A stretch of 64,000 nucleotides of DNA from Chryseobacterium gambrini (GTDB taxonomy: Bacteria > Bacteroidota > Bacteroidia > Flavobacteriales > Weeksellaceae), in assembly GCF_900156825.1 (NCBI RefSeq), contig NZ_FTOV01000009.1, positions 1-64,000 on the forward strand. Direction: 5' to 3'. Numbering within the stretch: the stretch's first letter is position 1; every line of letters begins with the position of its first letter. Below are positions 8,364 through 15,327 of this stretch, in pieces. A model generated the notes under the pieces. It made no database searches. It was not told the DNA's origin and worked only from the letters and a program-made list of their open reading frames with translations. A program made the translations under genes and the position numbers.

Positions 8364-9368
8364 ATGCACGCAGGAAAAAGATTTGGAGCCATAGAATTTA
8401 TACTCTGGACCAAGAGAAGCATCATTATTTTAGCCGTTTTGTCGGCAATTCCTACCACGATGTATTTTTTAGGATGGAAGTTTATTTCCTTTCCTTGGCA
8501 GCCGATTGCCATCATGGGAACAGCAGTGGCATTCATCGTAGGATTCAAAAACAATGCAAGTTACAGCCGTCTTTGGGAAGCAAGGCAAATTTATGGAGCC
8601 ATTATTAACGACAGCCGCAGTTTCGGATATATTCTAAGAGATTCTTTGCGCGGGAAAAATCCTGAGAAAGTAAAAACAATGTTCGAGCGTCATTATGCAT
8701 GGCTTACCGCTCTTCGTTTTCAGCTTCGTGAGCCGAGAGTCTGGGAAAATGTCAATACCCCTCAGTTTGACGAATATGCCAAAAATTATGAGATTTCAGA
8801 AAGAATTTCAAAGCTGGATGATGAACTGAAAAACTATCTTTTGGATGATGAACTGAAGTATATTTTAAGCAAAAAGAACAGAGCGACACAATTAATGGCA
8901 TTTCAGAGTAAAGAACTGTCTGAAGCGTATGCAAATGGCGAAATTAATGATTTTCAGTGGACGCAGATCAATCAGCAATTGGTGAAATTTACAGACAGTC
9001 AGGGAAAAGCGGAAAGAATTAAAAACTTTCCTTATCCGAGAAATTTTTCGTCTATAACCACCTATCTTTTGTTGCTGTTTATCATCTTCGTACCTTTCGG
9101 ACTTCTGAAAGAATTTGATAAATTAGGAGAAGGAACTTCTTTTGAAGGTTTTACAATATGGTTCAATATTCCTTTCTCGCTTTTGGTAACGTGGTGTTTT
9201 CATACGCTGGATAATGTGGGAGAGGCTTCCGTAAATCCTTTTGAGGGAAGCGCAAATGATGTTCCGATCACGCAGATCAGCCGAACCATTGAAATTGACA
9301 TGAGAGACATGCTGGACGAAACCAATCTTCCTCCTGCCATTGTTCCTAAGAATAATATTGTGTTGTAA
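8364..9368 (+). CDS. Bestrophin family ion channel
   Basis: The 334-residue protein carries the bestrophin/UPF0187 signatures: the GFKNNASYSRLWEAR segment in the N-terminal third, a first membrane hairpin (about residues 16-65, with the WQPIAIMGTAVAFIVGF pore-lining helix), a long cytosolic helical middle, a second hairpin (SSITTYLLLLFIIFVPFGLL, then FNIPFSLLVTWCFHTLDNVGE), and an acidic NPFEGSANDVP turn. Bacterial bestrophins are pentameric inner-membrane channels, often cation-selective. A 14-bp gap separates it from the next small gene. Confidence 0.9.
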   Translation: MHAGKRFGAIEFILWTKRSIIILAVLSAIPTTMYFLGWKFISFPWQPIAIMGTAVAFIVGFKNNASYSRLWEARQIYGAIINDSRSFGYILRDSLRGKNPEKVKTMFERHYAWLTALRFQLREPRVWENVNTPQFDEYAKNYEISERISKLDDELKNYLLDDELKYILSKKNRATQLMAFQSKELSEAYANGEINDFQWTQINQQLVKFTDSQGKAERIKNFPYPRNFSSITTYLLLLFIIFVPFGLLKEFDKLGEGTSFEGFTIWFNIPFSLLVTWCFHTLDNVGEASVNPFEGSANDVPITQISRTIEIDMRDMLDETNLPPAIVPKNNIVL

Positions 9369-9382
9369 ATATTAAATTTTGG

Positions 9383-9865
9383 ATGGAAGAAATTTATCTG
9401 AATAAAATACTAAATAACGATGAAATTTTAAAAACAATTTCAGAAGTTTTTACGGAGTTACAGGTTTTTCATGATGATTTCACGGGAAATTCTCCTGAAA
9501 AACTAGATATTGATAATCCGGCTCATATTTTTTTCAACACCGATGATGGATTTGGCAGCAGGGAATTTAATTTCAGAATATCCATTTACAGAACTCCCAA
9601 AGTTCATGAAAAAGAGAGAGAATTATATTTAGCTAAAATATTTTCAGAACAATACAGGATAAAAACGCTTGTACCTTTTTCAAATCCGGATGATCTGGGT
9701 GATCCTTTCTATGATATCGTCTTTGATGACGGTAAAATTTATTTGGCGGACGACAGTAAAGTTGATGATTCTACTGGAGGTGATGTTGAAATTCTTCATG
9801 AATATCATCTGGAAATGTTTGATTTTGATAAAAAAGCAGAAATTATTAAGTATCAGACAACTTGA
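9383..9865 (+). CDS. Hypothetical acidic cytoplasmic protein
   Basis: The 160 residues carry no signal peptide or membrane segment and are strongly acidic (IYLADDSKVDDSTGGDVE). No family is recognised. The protein begins 14 bp after bestrophin and could be co-transcribed with it. Its 3' end is only 21 bp from the end of the broken gene on the opposite strand. Confidence 0.55.
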   Translation: MEEIYLNKILNNDEILKTISEVFTELQVFHDDFTGNSPEKLDIDNPAHIFFNTDDGFGSREFNFRISIYRTPKVHEKERELYLAKIFSEQYRIKTLVPFSNPDDLGDPFYDIVFDDGKIYLADDSKVDDSTGGDVEILHEYHLEMFDFDKKAEIIKYQTT

Positions 9866-9886
9866 AACAATAAATTTACTCATGTT

Positions 9887-10428
9887 TTAATTTGATTCTA
9901 ACAGCTTTTTATTGTTTTCGCGTTCCAGAATCAGCCATGTTGCATCCAGCATTTTGATGAGGTGCAAATACGGATCTGCCAAATTGCGCTCTGGTGCACT
10001 ATTGAAAGTTCCTAGAGAGAAATATACGATTTCCGAGAGAAACTCTTCGAATTCCTCAACACGATATTTTTTAAAAGCTTTCCGGAAAACTTTTACAGGA
10101 TTGTGATATTCTTTTATCGACAACGATCCTTGCAACATCGGATTTTTGTCTTCCGAAAGCGGATGAATTAACCATTTTTCGCTTTTGCTTCTAAGGCAAT
10201 ATCCTGCCCGAATAAACGACCGGAGCGACTGATGAAAATAAAAGATAACGGAAGGTTCTTCCAGAATCCGCTTTTGGGCTTTGCTGCGTATTGCATGATG
10301 AGATTGAGTCGTTCTTTGGCAGTTACCAGATCATGAAACTGGAAAAATACTTCCATGAGCGGAAGTGGAGAATGTTTCTTTTCACCGCACCAAAAACGAG
10401 ATTCAAAGTCTATAATTATCTTTTTCAT
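9887..10428 (-). pseudogene. Unidentified gene broken by a frameshift
   Basis: Two minus-strand reading frames read as one protein. The N-terminal part runs from ATG at 10428 (MKKIIIDFESRFWCGEKKHS, then VFFQFHDLVTAKERLNLIMQYAAKPK). The C-terminal part, in the -1 frame, is open upstream of its first ATG and reads ILEEPSVIFYFHQSLRS, FIRAGYCLRSKSEKW and on to LHLIKMLDATWLILERE at 9887. The change of frame must lie near 10255-10300. I see no slippery heptamer in the right register, so a mutation or sequencing error is more likely than programmed frameshifting. The intact protein would have about 180 residues. Function unknown. Confidence 0.6.
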
Positions 10429-10509
10429 ACGAATACTATTTTGTGTTTTTATTGTTTTTTGGTTAGCCAGATCTAAACTATTTTGCAAATGGAATATAAA
10501 GTTATTGCG

Positions 10510-10529
10510 ATTCGGATTTCAATCCGAAT
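10510..10529. promoter_or_regulatory. Palindrome in the divergent promoter region of the small HTH gene
   Basis: ATTCGGATT and AATCCGAAT form perfect 9-bp arms around TC. The site lies 33 bp before the HTH start and 82 bp before the start of the divergent broken gene, a fitting place for an operator. A hairpin role cannot be excluded. Confidence 0.4.
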
Positions 10530-10561
10530 TATTTTACAGAATAACGCTTTTATTTGTTTTC

Positions 10562-10783
10562 ATGGAAACAGCAAATAGAAAGATCGTTGAGTTTATAAGG
10601 GATAAGTGGGTTATTCCTATGAACAACAACAGTCAATTTGCTAATGAAAACAACATTGATGAAAAAACTGTAAGAAGAATCCGGGAAGACGAAAAATATC
10701 AAATAAGTTTAATTACTGTTATGAGAATATGTGAAGCCCAAAACATTAAATTATCTAAATTCTTTGAAATGGCTGGATTATAA
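10562..10783 (+). CDS. Minimal helix-turn-helix protein
   Basis: I take ATG 10562 as the start; upstream in-frame codons give an unlikely hydrophobic extension overlapping the divergent gene. The 73-residue product (METANRKIVEFIRDKWVIP, NNSQFANENNIDEKTVRRIR, LITVMRICEAQNIKLSKFFEMA) has the helix spacing of an XRE/lambda-Cro type DNA-binding domain and nothing else. SQFANENNIDEKTVRRIRE would be the helix-turn-helix. It is probably a small repressor acting on itself and the divergent gene through the palindrome at 10510-10529. Confidence 0.65.
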   Translation: METANRKIVEFIRDKWVIPMNNNSQFANENNIDEKTVRRIREDEKYQISLITVMRICEAQNIKLSKFFEMAGL

Positions 10784-10846
10784 AAAAAATATTAAAAATT
10801 CTGACGCGGGTTGGGATTTTTTTCTTTTGAATATATTAAAAAAAGG

Positions 10847-10883
10847 AACCGTGTTTAATTATTGCAGGATTTTAAGTTTATAT
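10847..10883. repeat. Direct repeat marking a tandem gene duplication (copy 1)
   Basis: This segment, spanning the stop codon of the downstream paralogue, is almost identical (one substitution and one indel) to 11604-11641 at the stop codon of the upstream paralogue. It marks the edge of the duplicated unit. Confidence 0.7.
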
Positions 10884-11605
10884 TGAAGTGAAGGGAAATT
10901 GATGAGAGTCCATTTTTGGGTATAATCTGACCTCATAAATTCTTTAGTTTCCGAATTACAATTCAAATTTATAACCTTTTTAGCCAAAGTAATTTCTTTA
11001 TCTCGTATGTAAAAAAGAATAAAAAATCCGTTTTCAGGATATACAATCGCCTTTGGTAATACAATTTCAAAAGATCCAGTCTCTATATCACTAATATTTT
11101 TTTCAAACTTTAAAAGTTCAGTATCATCTTTAGGAAAACCGTTTTTATTTTCATAAATGAATATTTCTAATATACCATTTTCTAATAATATTTTTCTTGG
11201 GAAAACGGTTATGGATTTCAAATAGGATTTTTTGTTAAAATGCTTTGGAATAAAAACAGCTTTCTTTATATTAGAAAATATAGAGCAAACATACCTCGAC
11301 TTCTTTTTATTCTTTACAGATATTTCTTCTCTACTATTATTTACAATATTAACAGCTTCAATTTCCTGAATCTTATCAAATAAGATCATACTGTCTTTTT
11401 CTAAGGTAAAATCATATATCTTGTTTTCATACAATATTTTATAATTAGATTTATACTGATACTTTTGAAAATTATTTTTATTGAGTAAAACTTTATGTGA
11501 GGAATTTGCAATAAATACAGAATCAATTTGTTTACCATCAGAAAATCTGAAGATTGTTTGAGTTTTGTAAAAAACCAAAGAGAATAAAATAATAGTAAAA
11601 AGCAA
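10859..11605 (-). CDS. Secreted hypothetical protein, downstream paralogue of a tandem pair
   Basis: The 248 residues begin with a short hydrophobic leader (LFTIILFSLVFYKTQ) and share the layout of the gene just upstream: TIFRFSDGKQIDSVFI, ILYENKIYDF, FDKIQEIEAVNI, YLKSITVFPRK, YPENGFFILFYI and the C-terminal YKLKILQ. No ATG is available. TTG at 11605 gives the shortest leader; an in-frame ATT at 11617 overlapping the upstream stop would add a basic n-region (IKTR) and is a plausible alternative. The later half (KNGFPKDD, then PENGFFILFY) recalls the beta-sandwich at the end of some carboxypeptidase-regulatory-like exported proteins, but this is inference. Confidence 0.65.
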   Translation of the reverse strand: MLFTIILFSLVFYKTQTIFRFSDGKQIDSVFIANSSHKVLLNKNNFQKYQYKSNYKILYENKIYDFTLEKDSMILFDKIQEIEAVNIVNNSREEISVKNKKKSRYVCSIFSNIKKAVFIPKHFNKKSYLKSITVFPRKILLENGILEIFIYENKNGFPKDDTELLKFEKNISDIETGSFEIVLPKAIVYPENGFFILFYIRDKEITLAKKVINLNCNSETKEFMRSDYTQKWTLINFPSLQYKLKILQ

Positions 11606-11641
11606 CCGTGTTTTAATTATTGTAGGATTTTAAGTTTATAT
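11604..11641. repeat. Direct repeat marking a tandem gene duplication (copy 2)
   Basis: Partner of 10847-10883. It carries the stop codon of the upstream paralogue, and its outer end overlaps the TTG start of the downstream one. Confidence 0.7.
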
Positions 11642-12414
11642 AAAATACCTTGTGATTCATCTTTTTTCCATCCTCCATAATATGTGGGATTATAGTAATA
11701 TACATTTGATTCTTTTGTTGTCTTAAAACTTAAAGCAAAAACATTATTTTTATTGTATTGAAAATGAAAAACGATAAAAAAACCATTCTTAGGGTATTTT
11801 ATTATTCTTGGAAATGTTATAAGCCAAGTTCCTGTTTTTATCTTTTTCACATCTTCATCAAATGATAAGATGGGATTTTTTTCATCAGGATCACCATTAA
11901 TATTTGGTAAAATTTCTATCTTCATCTTCCCAGACTCTAAGACTTCTTTATTCTTCATCACAGGAAAAACTGATATTGATTTTACATATGTAACTTTATC
12001 TTCGGTATTAATCTGTATAGAAGTCCCCATCTGATAATTAGAGTTTAGAGCATAAAAAACGTTTTGCTGATTTGTCTTTTTTACAGTTTTTTCTGTTTTA
12101 TTATTAAAGTTTAAAATTTCTACTTCTTCAATCTCTTTTACTTTGTCAAAAACAACAAGTGTGTCGTTATTTACTGCAAAATCAACGACTTTATTATTAT
12201 ATAAAATCTGAGTCCCTTCTTTAAACTGAAAATTTTTTAGATCCGATGAAGTAAGAAACTCATTTTTTTTATCATTTTTTATTACAATTGATTCTACAGT
12301 TTTACCGTCCGAAAATCGGATAATTGTTTGAGCCTTGAAATATGTAATATAGAAAAGTAAGGAAAAGGATAAAATTCCTTTTCCTAACATAGTTATAATT
12401 TCTTTTTTTTTCAA
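11617..12414 (-). CDS. Secreted hypothetical protein, upstream paralogue of a tandem pair
   Basis: The 265 residues start with a signal peptide (MLGKGILSFSLLFYITYFKAQ within the first 30). The mature protein reads TIIRFSDGKTVESIVIKN, ILYNNKVVDF, FDKVKEIEEVEI, VKSISVFPVM, ILPNINGDPDEKNP, YPKNGFFIVFHF and LYKLKILQ. Apart from its paralogue no family is recognised. It lies between the small Cys-containing secreted gene (16 bp upstream) and its own paralogue, so 12720-10859 is likely one transcript. The codons are more AT-rich than in the neighbouring housekeeping genes. Confidence 0.65.
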   Translation of the reverse strand: MKKKEIITMLGKGILSFSLLFYITYFKAQTIIRFSDGKTVESIVIKNDKKNEFLTSSDLKNFQFKEGTQILYNNKVVDFAVNNDTLVVFDKVKEIEEVEILNFNNKTEKTVKKTNQQNVFYALNSNYQMGTSIQINTEDKVTYVKSISVFPVMKNKEVLESGKMKIEILPNINGDPDEKNPILSFDEDVKKIKTGTWLITFPRIIKYPKNGFFIVFHFQYNKNNVFALSFKTTKESNVYYYNPTYYGGWKKDESQGILYKLKILQ

Positions 12415-12429
12415 TTCAACTTTATTTAA

Positions 12430-12720
12430 TTAACAAGAAGTACAGCCAGTAGGTATCTCACAATGTGGCATACCAGTTTGAGTTTGAGTTGTTGTTTGCA
12501 CTCCTATCCATAATATATAATATTCAACTTCATACGTAACGGTATAAGTTGGGCTTCCATCTATTGCATGACCACTTTGAACACAAGTTTGGACTCCTAC
12601 AATTTGGCTTCCCCAAAATCTTCTTTCCGTTTCGGAGGATGAACCGTTTCCATCCGTTGCAGACGCTAATGTAAACACAGATGCTAAAGCTAAAGCACCA
12701 ATCAAAATTTTCTTTTTCAT
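12430..12720 (-). CDS. Small secreted Cys-containing protein
   Basis: The 96 residues open with a signal peptide (MKKKILIGALALASVFTLASA). The 75-residue mature part has a polar N-terminus (TDGNGSSSETERRFWG), a beta-strand-like centre rich in Val, Thr and Tyr (YTVTYEVEYYILWIGVQTTTQTQ) and a C-terminus with clustered cysteines (PHCEIPTGCTSC) plus one earlier Cys, so two disulfides are possible. No family is recognised. It is the first gene after the divergent XRE regulator and is probably the main output of that promoter. Confidence 0.65.
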   Translation of the reverse strand: MKKKILIGALALASVFTLASATDGNGSSSETERRFWGSQIVGVQTCVQSGHAIDGSPTYTVTYEVEYYILWIGVQTTTQTQTGMPHCEIPTGCTSC

Positions 12721-12814
12721 GTAATTGAATTTTTAAAGTTAATAAATATTTTTAAAAAAGTGATTGTTTTTAAATCACGTTGCCAAGATATAATCTTTTC
12801 CCTTTCTGTACAAC

Positions 12815-12851
12815 AACCGACAGTTATAAAATCGATAACCGTTGGTTATAA
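12815..12851. promoter_or_regulatory. Tandem operator candidate between XRE regulator and secreted-protein operon
   Basis: Two 15-bp direct repeats (AACCGACAGTTATAA at 12815 and AACCGTTGGTTATAA at 12837) start 22 bp apart, two helical turns. The second overlaps a perfect ATAACC-GTT-GGTTAT palindrome (12835-12849). The position, 40 bp before the XRE start, suits autoregulation. Confidence 0.5.
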
Positions 12852-12890
12852 TTTTAAAAAACATTACTTTAGCATTTAAATCTTGAATGT

Positions 12891-13280
12891 ATGAGTTTAG
12901 AAACAAAGCTTCGAAAGCTAAGAGAACAGAAAGGCTGGTCGCAAATGGATATCGCACATCAGCTTGATATTTCCCAGCCTGCTTATAATAAATGGGAAAC
13001 AGGACAAGCTAAACCCACTTTGCAAAACCTTCAGAAAATTGCAGAAATTTTTGAAGTGGATTTCTTTGATTTGATTCAGGAACAAATGCCAAGTATAGAT
13101 TTTTCAAATTCAACGTTTGAAAGCAATTCGAATAGTCCTATTTTTGTTATTGAATCAACAAATAATACAATTAGTTATGATTCACCTGAATTGATTACTA
13201 AAATTTTAGAAAATCAGGAGCAAATGGCAAAAATAATAGAAAATCAAAGTAAACTTATCGAAAGCTTGTTAAAAAAATAA
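12891..13280 (+). CDS. XRE-family transcriptional regulator
   Basis: The N-terminal 65 residues form a classic Cro/C1 helix-turn-helix (LRKLREQKGWSQMDIAHQLD, then SQPAYNKWETGQAKPTLQNL, EIFEVDFFDLI). A Ser/Asn-rich linker follows, then a C-terminal coiled coil (ILENQEQMAKIIENQSKLI, about residues 104-127) likely to mediate oligomerisation. No metal or ligand domain is visible. It is divergent from the small secreted genes, with direct-repeat and palindrome motifs in between, and is the best candidate to control that operon and itself. Confidence 0.85.
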   Translation: MSLETKLRKLREQKGWSQMDIAHQLDISQPAYNKWETGQAKPTLQNLQKIAEIFEVDFFDLIQEQMPSIDFSNSTFESNSNSPIFVIESTNNTISYDSPELITKILENQEQMAKIIENQSKLIESLLKK

Positions 13281-13384
13281 TTTCAGAAAGTTTAAATACT
13301 ATAAACCTCTGAGGTTATTATAAATAACAAATAGTCTTACTTTCTTTCATCATTTTTGCATTCAATCAATAAAAAAACAGAAAT

Positions 13385-13810
13385 ATGAGTCATCCAATTA
13401 TTGTAGAGCAGAAAATAAATGCTCCGGTTTATAAAGTCTGGAGAGCATTAACCGATAAAACTGAAATGCAGTCGTGGTATTTCGATATTTTTGATTTTGA
13501 ACTGCAAACTGGCAAAATATTCAACTTTTATGAACCGGGGGAAGAGAAAAAGTATCATCATCAGGGAGAAATTTTAGAAATTGTTCCCAATGAAAAACTG
13601 AAATATTCCTGGGCTTATCCCGAATTTTCCGATAAAAAAACAACCGTAACCTGGGAATTGAAACCCGATGAAAACGGAACTTTAATAAAGCTTATTCACG
13701 AGGATATTGATCATTTTAACGATCTGGGCGAACATTTTTCAAGAGAATCTTTTACTGAGGGCTGGAACGGAATTTTGAAGGAAAGTTTGAAACCCTATCT
13801 GGAAAACTGA
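13385..13810 (+). CDS. SRPBCC (AHSA1-like) domain protein
   Basis: The 141-residue protein fits the activator-of-Hsp90 homology 1-like branch of the START/Bet v1 fold: IIVEQKINAPVYKVWRALTDK, MQSWYFD, then HHQGEILEIVPNEKLKYSWAYP, TVTWELKPDENGTLIKLIHE and FTEGWNGILKESLKPYLEN. Such proteins bind hydrophobic ligands in a helix-grip cavity; the ligand here is unknown. It lies 25 bp upstream of a VOC gene and the two are probably co-transcribed. Confidence 0.85.
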   Translation: MSHPIIVEQKINAPVYKVWRALTDKTEMQSWYFDIFDFELQTGKIFNFYEPGEEKKYHHQGEILEIVPNEKLKYSWAYPEFSDKKTTVTWELKPDENGTLIKLIHEDIDHFNDLGEHFSRESFTEGWNGILKESLKPYLEN

Positions 13811-13835
13811 TCTCAATTCGTGAATTAAAATATAA

Positions 13836-14222
13836 ATGATGGCAAAATTCAATTCCCTTCGTCCTGTTTTATGGACGGAACAATTCGATGAAACAATCGT
13901 CTTTTATACGCAGATTCTTGGTTTTACATTACAGGAAAGAAACGACGACTGGCAATGGGCTTCTTTGCAGAAAGATGAGGTAGAGATCATGGTCACTAAA
14001 CCGAATCAGCATGAGAAATTCAACGGAATAGGGTTTACAGGTTCGTTTTATTTTAACATAGAAAATGCAGATGAATTATGGGATGAACTGAAAGACAAAA
14101 CGAAAATCTGCTACGAAATAGAAACGTTCGATTGGGAAATGAGGGAATTTGCGATCTATGATAACAACGGTTACATATTACAATTTGGTCAAGATCTTCA
14201 TGAAATTAGTTCAGAGGAATAA
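13836..14222 (+). CDS. VOC family protein (bleomycin-resistance-like)
   Basis: The 128 residues include LRPVLWTEQFDETIVFYTQILGF at the N-terminus, an internal GFTGSFYFNIENADELWDEL second half, and REFAIYDNNGYILQFGQ at the end, where metal ligands or drug-binding residues usually fall. The pattern is the twin beta-alpha-beta-beta-beta fold of glyoxalase/bleomycin-binding proteins. Tandem ATGs at 13836 and 13839 leave the exact start open. It is the third VOC protein within the first 14 kb. Confidence 0.8.
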   Translation: MMAKFNSLRPVLWTEQFDETIVFYTQILGFTLQERNDDWQWASLQKDEVEIMVTKPNQHEKFNGIGFTGSFYFNIENADELWDELKDKTKICYEIETFDWEMREFAIYDNNGYILQFGQDLHEISSEE

Positions 14223-14229
14223 ATTTTGC

Positions 14230-14237
14230 TAATTTTG
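14230..14237 (+). promoter_or_regulatory. Putative -7 element (TAATTTTG)
   Basis: A match to TAnnTTTG lies 21 bp before the first glutamine cyclotransferase start. The upstream TTG element is not at the usual spacing. Confidence 0.35.
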
Positions 14238-14258
14238 GGGAAATTATTTTAGAAATCA

Positions 14259-15281
14259 ATGAAAAAAAATATAATAGCAGGTTTTGCAGCGATTTTGTTG
14301 TTGGCTTCATGTAAAGATGATAAAAAAGTACTCGATTCTTTGGCAGATTACAACAACTCGATGATGGAAAAAGGATACCATTTCGGAGATAAACTGGATT
14401 TGCCGAAAGAGGTAACCGAAGATGCAGAAACCATTTCGATCAGTTTTGGAGATAAAGAAACATCCGGTCTTACAATAGATCCTAAATTCTTTACATTAGG
14501 CGACAATGCTGTTACTTTTAATATCAAAACAAAAGGTGGCGAAACATTAACGCAGGACGCGACCATTAATGTTTTTGCCAAAAATCCTGAGCAGAAAATC
14601 AATTATGAAATCATCGCCGAATATCCTCACGATCCGAAAAATTTCGTGCAGGGTTTCCAGATCGAAGGCAACACGATTTATGAAAGCGACGGACAGAACG
14701 GTTCTTCGCAGATTTTAAAATATACGTTAGGAACTACAACGCCTTTGGCTTCAACCAAACAGCCACAGGAAGACTTTTCTGAAGGAAGCACGATTGTTGG
14801 CGATAAAGTCTATCAGTTAACATGGCAGAGCAAAAAAGGATACATTTATGATAAAAGTTCTTTAAAATTATTGAAGGAATTTGCTTATCCGAATGTTTTG
14901 GGTGAAGGTTGGGGATTAACGTACGACGGAAAAAACCTGATTGCTTCAGATGGAAGTAAATTATTGTATTTCCTAGATCCGAACAATCCTTCAAAAATGG
15001 TAAAATACATTGCCGTTGCGGGAAGTTCTCAGGCTTACGATCAGTTGAATGAGCTGGAATTCCATAACGGATTTATTTACGCCAATGTTTGGCAGAAACC
15101 GATCATTCTGAAAATTAATCCTGCGAACGGAGAAGTGGTAGGAACTTTTGATTTTACAGAAATTGCCAAGCAAAATACCAAAGGAAGCGACGACGTATTG
15201 AACGGAATTGCTTTTAAAGGAGATAATATGTTGGTAACCGGTAAAAACTGGTCTAAAATTTATGAAGTAGCGATCAAATAA
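14259..15281 (+). CDS. Glutaminyl-peptide cyclotransferase lipoprotein (first of a tandem pair)
   Basis: The 340-residue lipoprotein has a lipobox LLLASC with CKDDKK after it; a Lys plus two acidic residues behind the Cys is the kind of signal that sends Bacteroidota lipoproteins to the cell surface. An N-terminal Ig-like stretch (to about residue 110) precedes a five-bladed propeller matching plant-type glutamine cyclotransferases: YPHDPKNFVQGFQIEGNTIYES, FSEGSTIVGDKVYQLTWQ, EGWGLTYDGKNLIASDGS, LNELEFHNGFIYANVW and DVLNGIAFKGDNMLVTGKNW. The family converts N-terminal Gln to pyroglutamate on peptides. Confidence 0.88.
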   Translation: MKKNIIAGFAAILLLASCKDDKKVLDSLADYNNSMMEKGYHFGDKLDLPKEVTEDAETISISFGDKETSGLTIDPKFFTLGDNAVTFNIKTKGGETLTQDATINVFAKNPEQKINYEIIAEYPHDPKNFVQGFQIEGNTIYESDGQNGSSQILKYTLGTTTPLASTKQPQEDFSEGSTIVGDKVYQLTWQSKKGYIYDKSSLKLLKEFAYPNVLGEGWGLTYDGKNLIASDGSKLLYFLDPNNPSKMVKYIAVAGSSQAYDQLNELEFHNGFIYANVWQKPIILKINPANGEVVGTFDFTEIAKQNTKGSDDVLNGIAFKGDNMLVTGKNWSKIYEVAIK

Positions 15282-15327
15282 ATTTTGATGTCTTCTGTTT
15301 CTTGGTAATGAAAATAAAAAACTTAAA

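Noticed and set aside
9669..9890. Overlapping plus and minus open frames of 67-73 codons inside the 9383-9865 gene
   Set aside because: They are shadows of the 160-residue gene in other frames and have no independent features.
10240..10310. Programmed -1 frameshift in the broken gene
   Set aside because: CCCAAAAG occurs there but not in the register needed for X-XXY-YYZ slippage, and no downstream stimulatory stem is evident. A mutation or error is simpler.
12775..12957. Minus-strand open frame of 60 codons over the XRE promoter
   Set aside because: It overlaps the operator candidate and the XRE coding start, with no leader, motif or spacing to support translation.
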